Of a stretch of 64,000 bases of DNA, positions 62,570 through 64,000 are shown piece by piece. Numbering within the stretch: position 1 is the stretch's first letter; every line of letters begins with the position of its first letter. A program made the position numbers and the translations under genes. The DNA is taken from assembly GCF_900188185.1 (NCBI RefSeq), contig NZ_FZPA01000007.1, positions 142,936 through 206,935 on the forward strand, written 5' to 3'. This stretch comes from Sphingopyxis indica. GTDB taxonomy: Bacteria > Pseudomonadota > Alphaproteobacteria > Sphingomonadales > Sphingomonadaceae. The notes beneath the pieces were generated by a model. It ran no database searches and was not told where the DNA came from. It worked only from the letters and a program-made list of their open reading frames with translations.

Positions 62570-62815
62570 TCACGGCAGCGGTCCGAACAGCTTGTCCAGC
62601 TCTTGCCGCATGTGGCCTTCGATCGCGCGCAACTCGGCGTCGCCGATCGGAACTTGCTCCGGCCAGTCGTCAGTGACGACGAGCGGCCCGTCATCGTCGC
62701 GCGACCGGCGCGACGCCCGGCGCGGCGCGACGGGATTGGTATAGTCGTGCAGGTCGTCCGGGCACTCGGCCCAGCGACGGGGCGTGCGGCGACGGACTTT
62801 GCGAGGAAGAGCCAT
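62570..62815 (-). CDS. Small hypothetical protein upstream of the recombinase
   Basis: 81-aa protein (MALPRKVRRRTPRRWAECPD, then DLHDYTNPVAPRRASRRSR and PLVVTDDWPEQVPIGDAELR), with an Arg-rich N-terminus and an acidic helical C-terminus (AIEGHMRQELDKLFGPLP). I do not recognise the family. It begins just upstream of the recombinase and is 18 bp from it, so the two are probably co-expressed; it may be a recombination directionality or accessory factor, which is a guess. Confidence 0.6.
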   Translation of the reverse strand: MALPRKVRRRTPRRWAECPDDLHDYTNPVAPRRASRRSRDDDGPLVVTDDWPEQVPIGDAELRAIEGHMRQELDKLFGPLP

Positions 62816-62897
62816 CTCGACACGCTGCCGCGTGTCCGCACTTCGCACAAAGGCTTCATCGCGGCGTAGCGCAGATAGGGTCGTGCGGCGGCGGGCG

Positions 62898-63320
62898 TCA
62901 TGCTTCGCCCCACGGATCGACGACCGTTATCCCGCACTCGGCGAAGTCGCGCACATTGCGAGTCGCCAGTCGCGCGCCGCGCGAGCGCACGATGGCGGCA
63001 ATCTGCGCGTCGATCTGGCTGATCGGCTTGCCGCCCTGTTTCCGCCCGGCGGCAATCTCTGGATAGGCGCTGGCCGCGTCGGTATCGAACGGCAGCACGC
63101 GGCCGGCAAGATCGACATCGAACATGGGGCGTGCGGCGGCCAGCAGGTCATCGCGGCGGCGTCCCTCGGGAAGCAGCGCCAGTCCGTAGAAGATTTCCGC
63201 CTGCGTCAGCGTCGTCGTGAATACGCCCGCCATCGGCTGCTCGGCAATCCACGCCATGACCCTCGGGTCAGGCTCGCGCCGCATCAGCTCGGAAATGACG
63301 TTCGTGTCGAGAACAATCAT
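62898..63320 (-). CDS. vapC: PIN-domain ribonuclease toxin, VapC/FitB-like
   Basis: 140-aa PIN toxin: MIVLDTNVISELMRREPDPR with the metal-binding Asp5 and Glu11, FTTTLTQAEIFYGLALLPEG, the SQIDAQIAAIVRSRGARLAT segment and ATRNVRDFAECGITVVDPW with the final Asp. Such toxins cleave RNA. Overlaps its antitoxin gene upstream by 4 bp (ATGA), the usual order for antitoxin-toxin pairs. Confidence 0.9.
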   Translation of the reverse strand: MIVLDTNVISELMRREPDPRVMAWIAEQPMAGVFTTTLTQAEIFYGLALLPEGRRRDDLLAAARPMFDVDLAGRVLPFDTDAASAYPEIAAGRKQGGKPISQIDAQIAAIVRSRGARLATRNVRDFAECGITVVDPWGEA

Positions 63321-63574
63321 TCGCCGAAGTCCACCGCCCGGATCGGCTCGCGGTACAGCTCAGGCAGATCGACACCGCCCAGCGCGCCGAACCTCTCATG
63401 GATGGCCTGTCCCAAATTGCGAGGCCGGGGGATTTCGGTCGAGAGCGCTGAACGCAGGATGTCGCGGGCCTCGTCTTCCATCGACCGACCGTGCATCGCA
63501 GCGCGCAGGCGCAGACGATTTTTGATCGCATCGTCGATGTTTCGGATCGTCATGACTGCCATATGCAACTCCAT
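63317..63574 (-). CDS. FitA/VapB-like ribbon-helix-helix antitoxin
   Basis: 85-aa antitoxin with an N-terminal RHH domain (MAVMTIRNIDDAIKNRLRLR AAMHGRSMEDEARDILRSAL, in two parts) and a C-terminal toxin-binding tail (PRPRNLGQAIHERFGALGGV). The start at 63574 or the ATG at 63562 are both possible. A short palindrome just upstream may be its operator. Confidence 0.88.
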   Translation of the reverse strand: MELHMAVMTIRNIDDAIKNRLRLRAAMHGRSMEDEARDILRSALSTEIPRPRNLGQAIHERFGALGGVDLPELYREPIRAVDFGE

Positions 63575-63575
63575 A

Positions 63576-63586
63576 AGTCATTGACT
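63576..63586. promoter_or_regulatory. Candidate antitoxin operator
   Basis: AGTCATTGACT is an 11-bp palindrome 2 bp upstream of the antitoxin start, positioned for autorepression. Confidence 0.35.
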
Positions 63587-63856
63587 GCATGTTAGTCGAT
63601 GAAGCGGAAAAGTGCAAGGTCAGGGGTGGCGCCTCCCTGCGGGACCGCCGCTCTATCTCCGCTGCGCTCCGACCGAGCCCCTGACGGGTCTCGTCCCTGC
63701 CAGGTGACGATCAGCATGGCGGAGTAGCGCTGGCGCGCCGTTCGGCCAATCCGCCGCGCGGATTGTAGTCTTTCCGGTCTTGCGGAGATCGGCCAGGGCT
63801 GCGCCGGCCCGATCGCATTGGTCGTTTCTCTCCCCGTCGATGGGGTGGGCGACGCT
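63587..63856. other. Gap upstream of the toxin-antitoxin genes
   Basis: 270 bp with no supported gene. It has the look of accessory plasmid-type sequence (GGTGGCGCCTCCCTGCGGGACC at about 63624-63644). No repeat or promoter could be defended. Confidence 0.4.
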
Positions 63857-64000
63857 TCCCTCTGCTGAGCCTGCACGAGGCGATCGACACGACCACCACG
63901 TCGGGCAAGCTTACCTTCCACCTGTTCGGGGCATTGGCGGAGTTCGAGCGCAACCTGATCCGCGAGCGGACCCAGGCCGGTCTCACCGCAGCCCGCGCTC
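63857..64000 (+). pseudogene. Fragment of a serine resolvase/invertase (right edge)
   Basis: From about 63870 the plus strand encodes LHEAIDTTTTSGKLTFHLFG and ALAEFERNLIRERTQAGLTA, the C-terminal part of the catalytic domain of small serine recombinases (TnpR/Hin/DNA-invertase type). Upstream the frame lacks the catalytic N-terminus, so either a truncation or a rearrangement joins it at about 63857. It continues past the window, so I cannot tell if the rest is intact. Confidence 0.6.

Overview
The window is high-GC chromosomal DNA that looks like an alphaproteobacterium of the order Sphingomonadales (Sphingopyxis/Sphingomonas-like). Three things support this: the gene order ppsR-maf-aroE-coaE-dnaQ facing hemE-hemJ-rho-mnmE-mnmG-rsmG-parA-parB, which is the classic alphaproteobacterial replication-origin neighbourhood; the paired blocks tsaD-gpsA // hemC-hemD-mic60-like and hisC-tyrA // metX-metW; and a complete Entner-Doudoroff operon. 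The species is an inference.

Left part (1-19.5 kb): the probable chromosomal origin lies at about 4784-5117 between the divergent genes ppsR and hemE. It carries three DnaA-box-like 9-mers and an AT-rich stretch. Genes to its left (ppsR, maf, aroE, coaE, dnaQ, hpf, ptsN) run left. Most genes to its right (hemE, hemJ, rho, an ABM protein, a TerC protein, DUF1489, DUF6489, mnmE, mnmG, rsmG, parA, parB) run right, away from the origin. Three parS palindromes for ParB lie at 14000, 14768 and 17671, two of them inside reading frames. A low-GC hypothetical gene and a cluster of repeats split mnmG from rsmG.

19.5-24 kb: a small chaperone-usher-type surface fibre locus: DUF4402 pilin-like protein, strong terminator, periplasmic chaperone, unusual 900-aa usher. 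24-35 kb: GFA protein, a Tyr/Arg-rich glycine-zipper protein, two alpha/beta hydrolases, the zwf-glk-edd-eda operon, then glutaryl-CoA dehydrogenase with a CoA-transferase. 34.6-47.4 kb: haem genes hemC-hemD with a mitofilin/Mic60-like membrane protein, divergent tsaD-gpsA-flippase, an adenosine-kinase-like sugar kinase, EI24 protein, lipoprotein, queG, and a NatAB-type ABC exporter. 47.8-59.6 kb: TonB receptor with a divergent TetR regulator, metX-metW, hisC-tyrA, ftsE-ftsX-ydcF-like-plsC, zinc-ribbon protein. 59.6-64 kb: a YeiH protein, a tRNA-Arg(CCG), and the start of an integrated element whose large serine recombinase reads into the tRNA gene, followed by a small ORF, a PIN toxin-antitoxin pair and a resolvase fragment cut by the right edge.

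The most unusual signal is not a gene. Nearly every intergenic gap above 150 bp in the right two thirds holds structured repeats. One family has long inverted arms built of tandem 8-bp units (consensus about NCRCRRAG). Each copy has its own version of the octamer in both arms, and one copy is nested inside another. A second family has three hairpins whose stems differ between copies but keep pairing. These look like non-autonomous mobile or structure-maintained elements.
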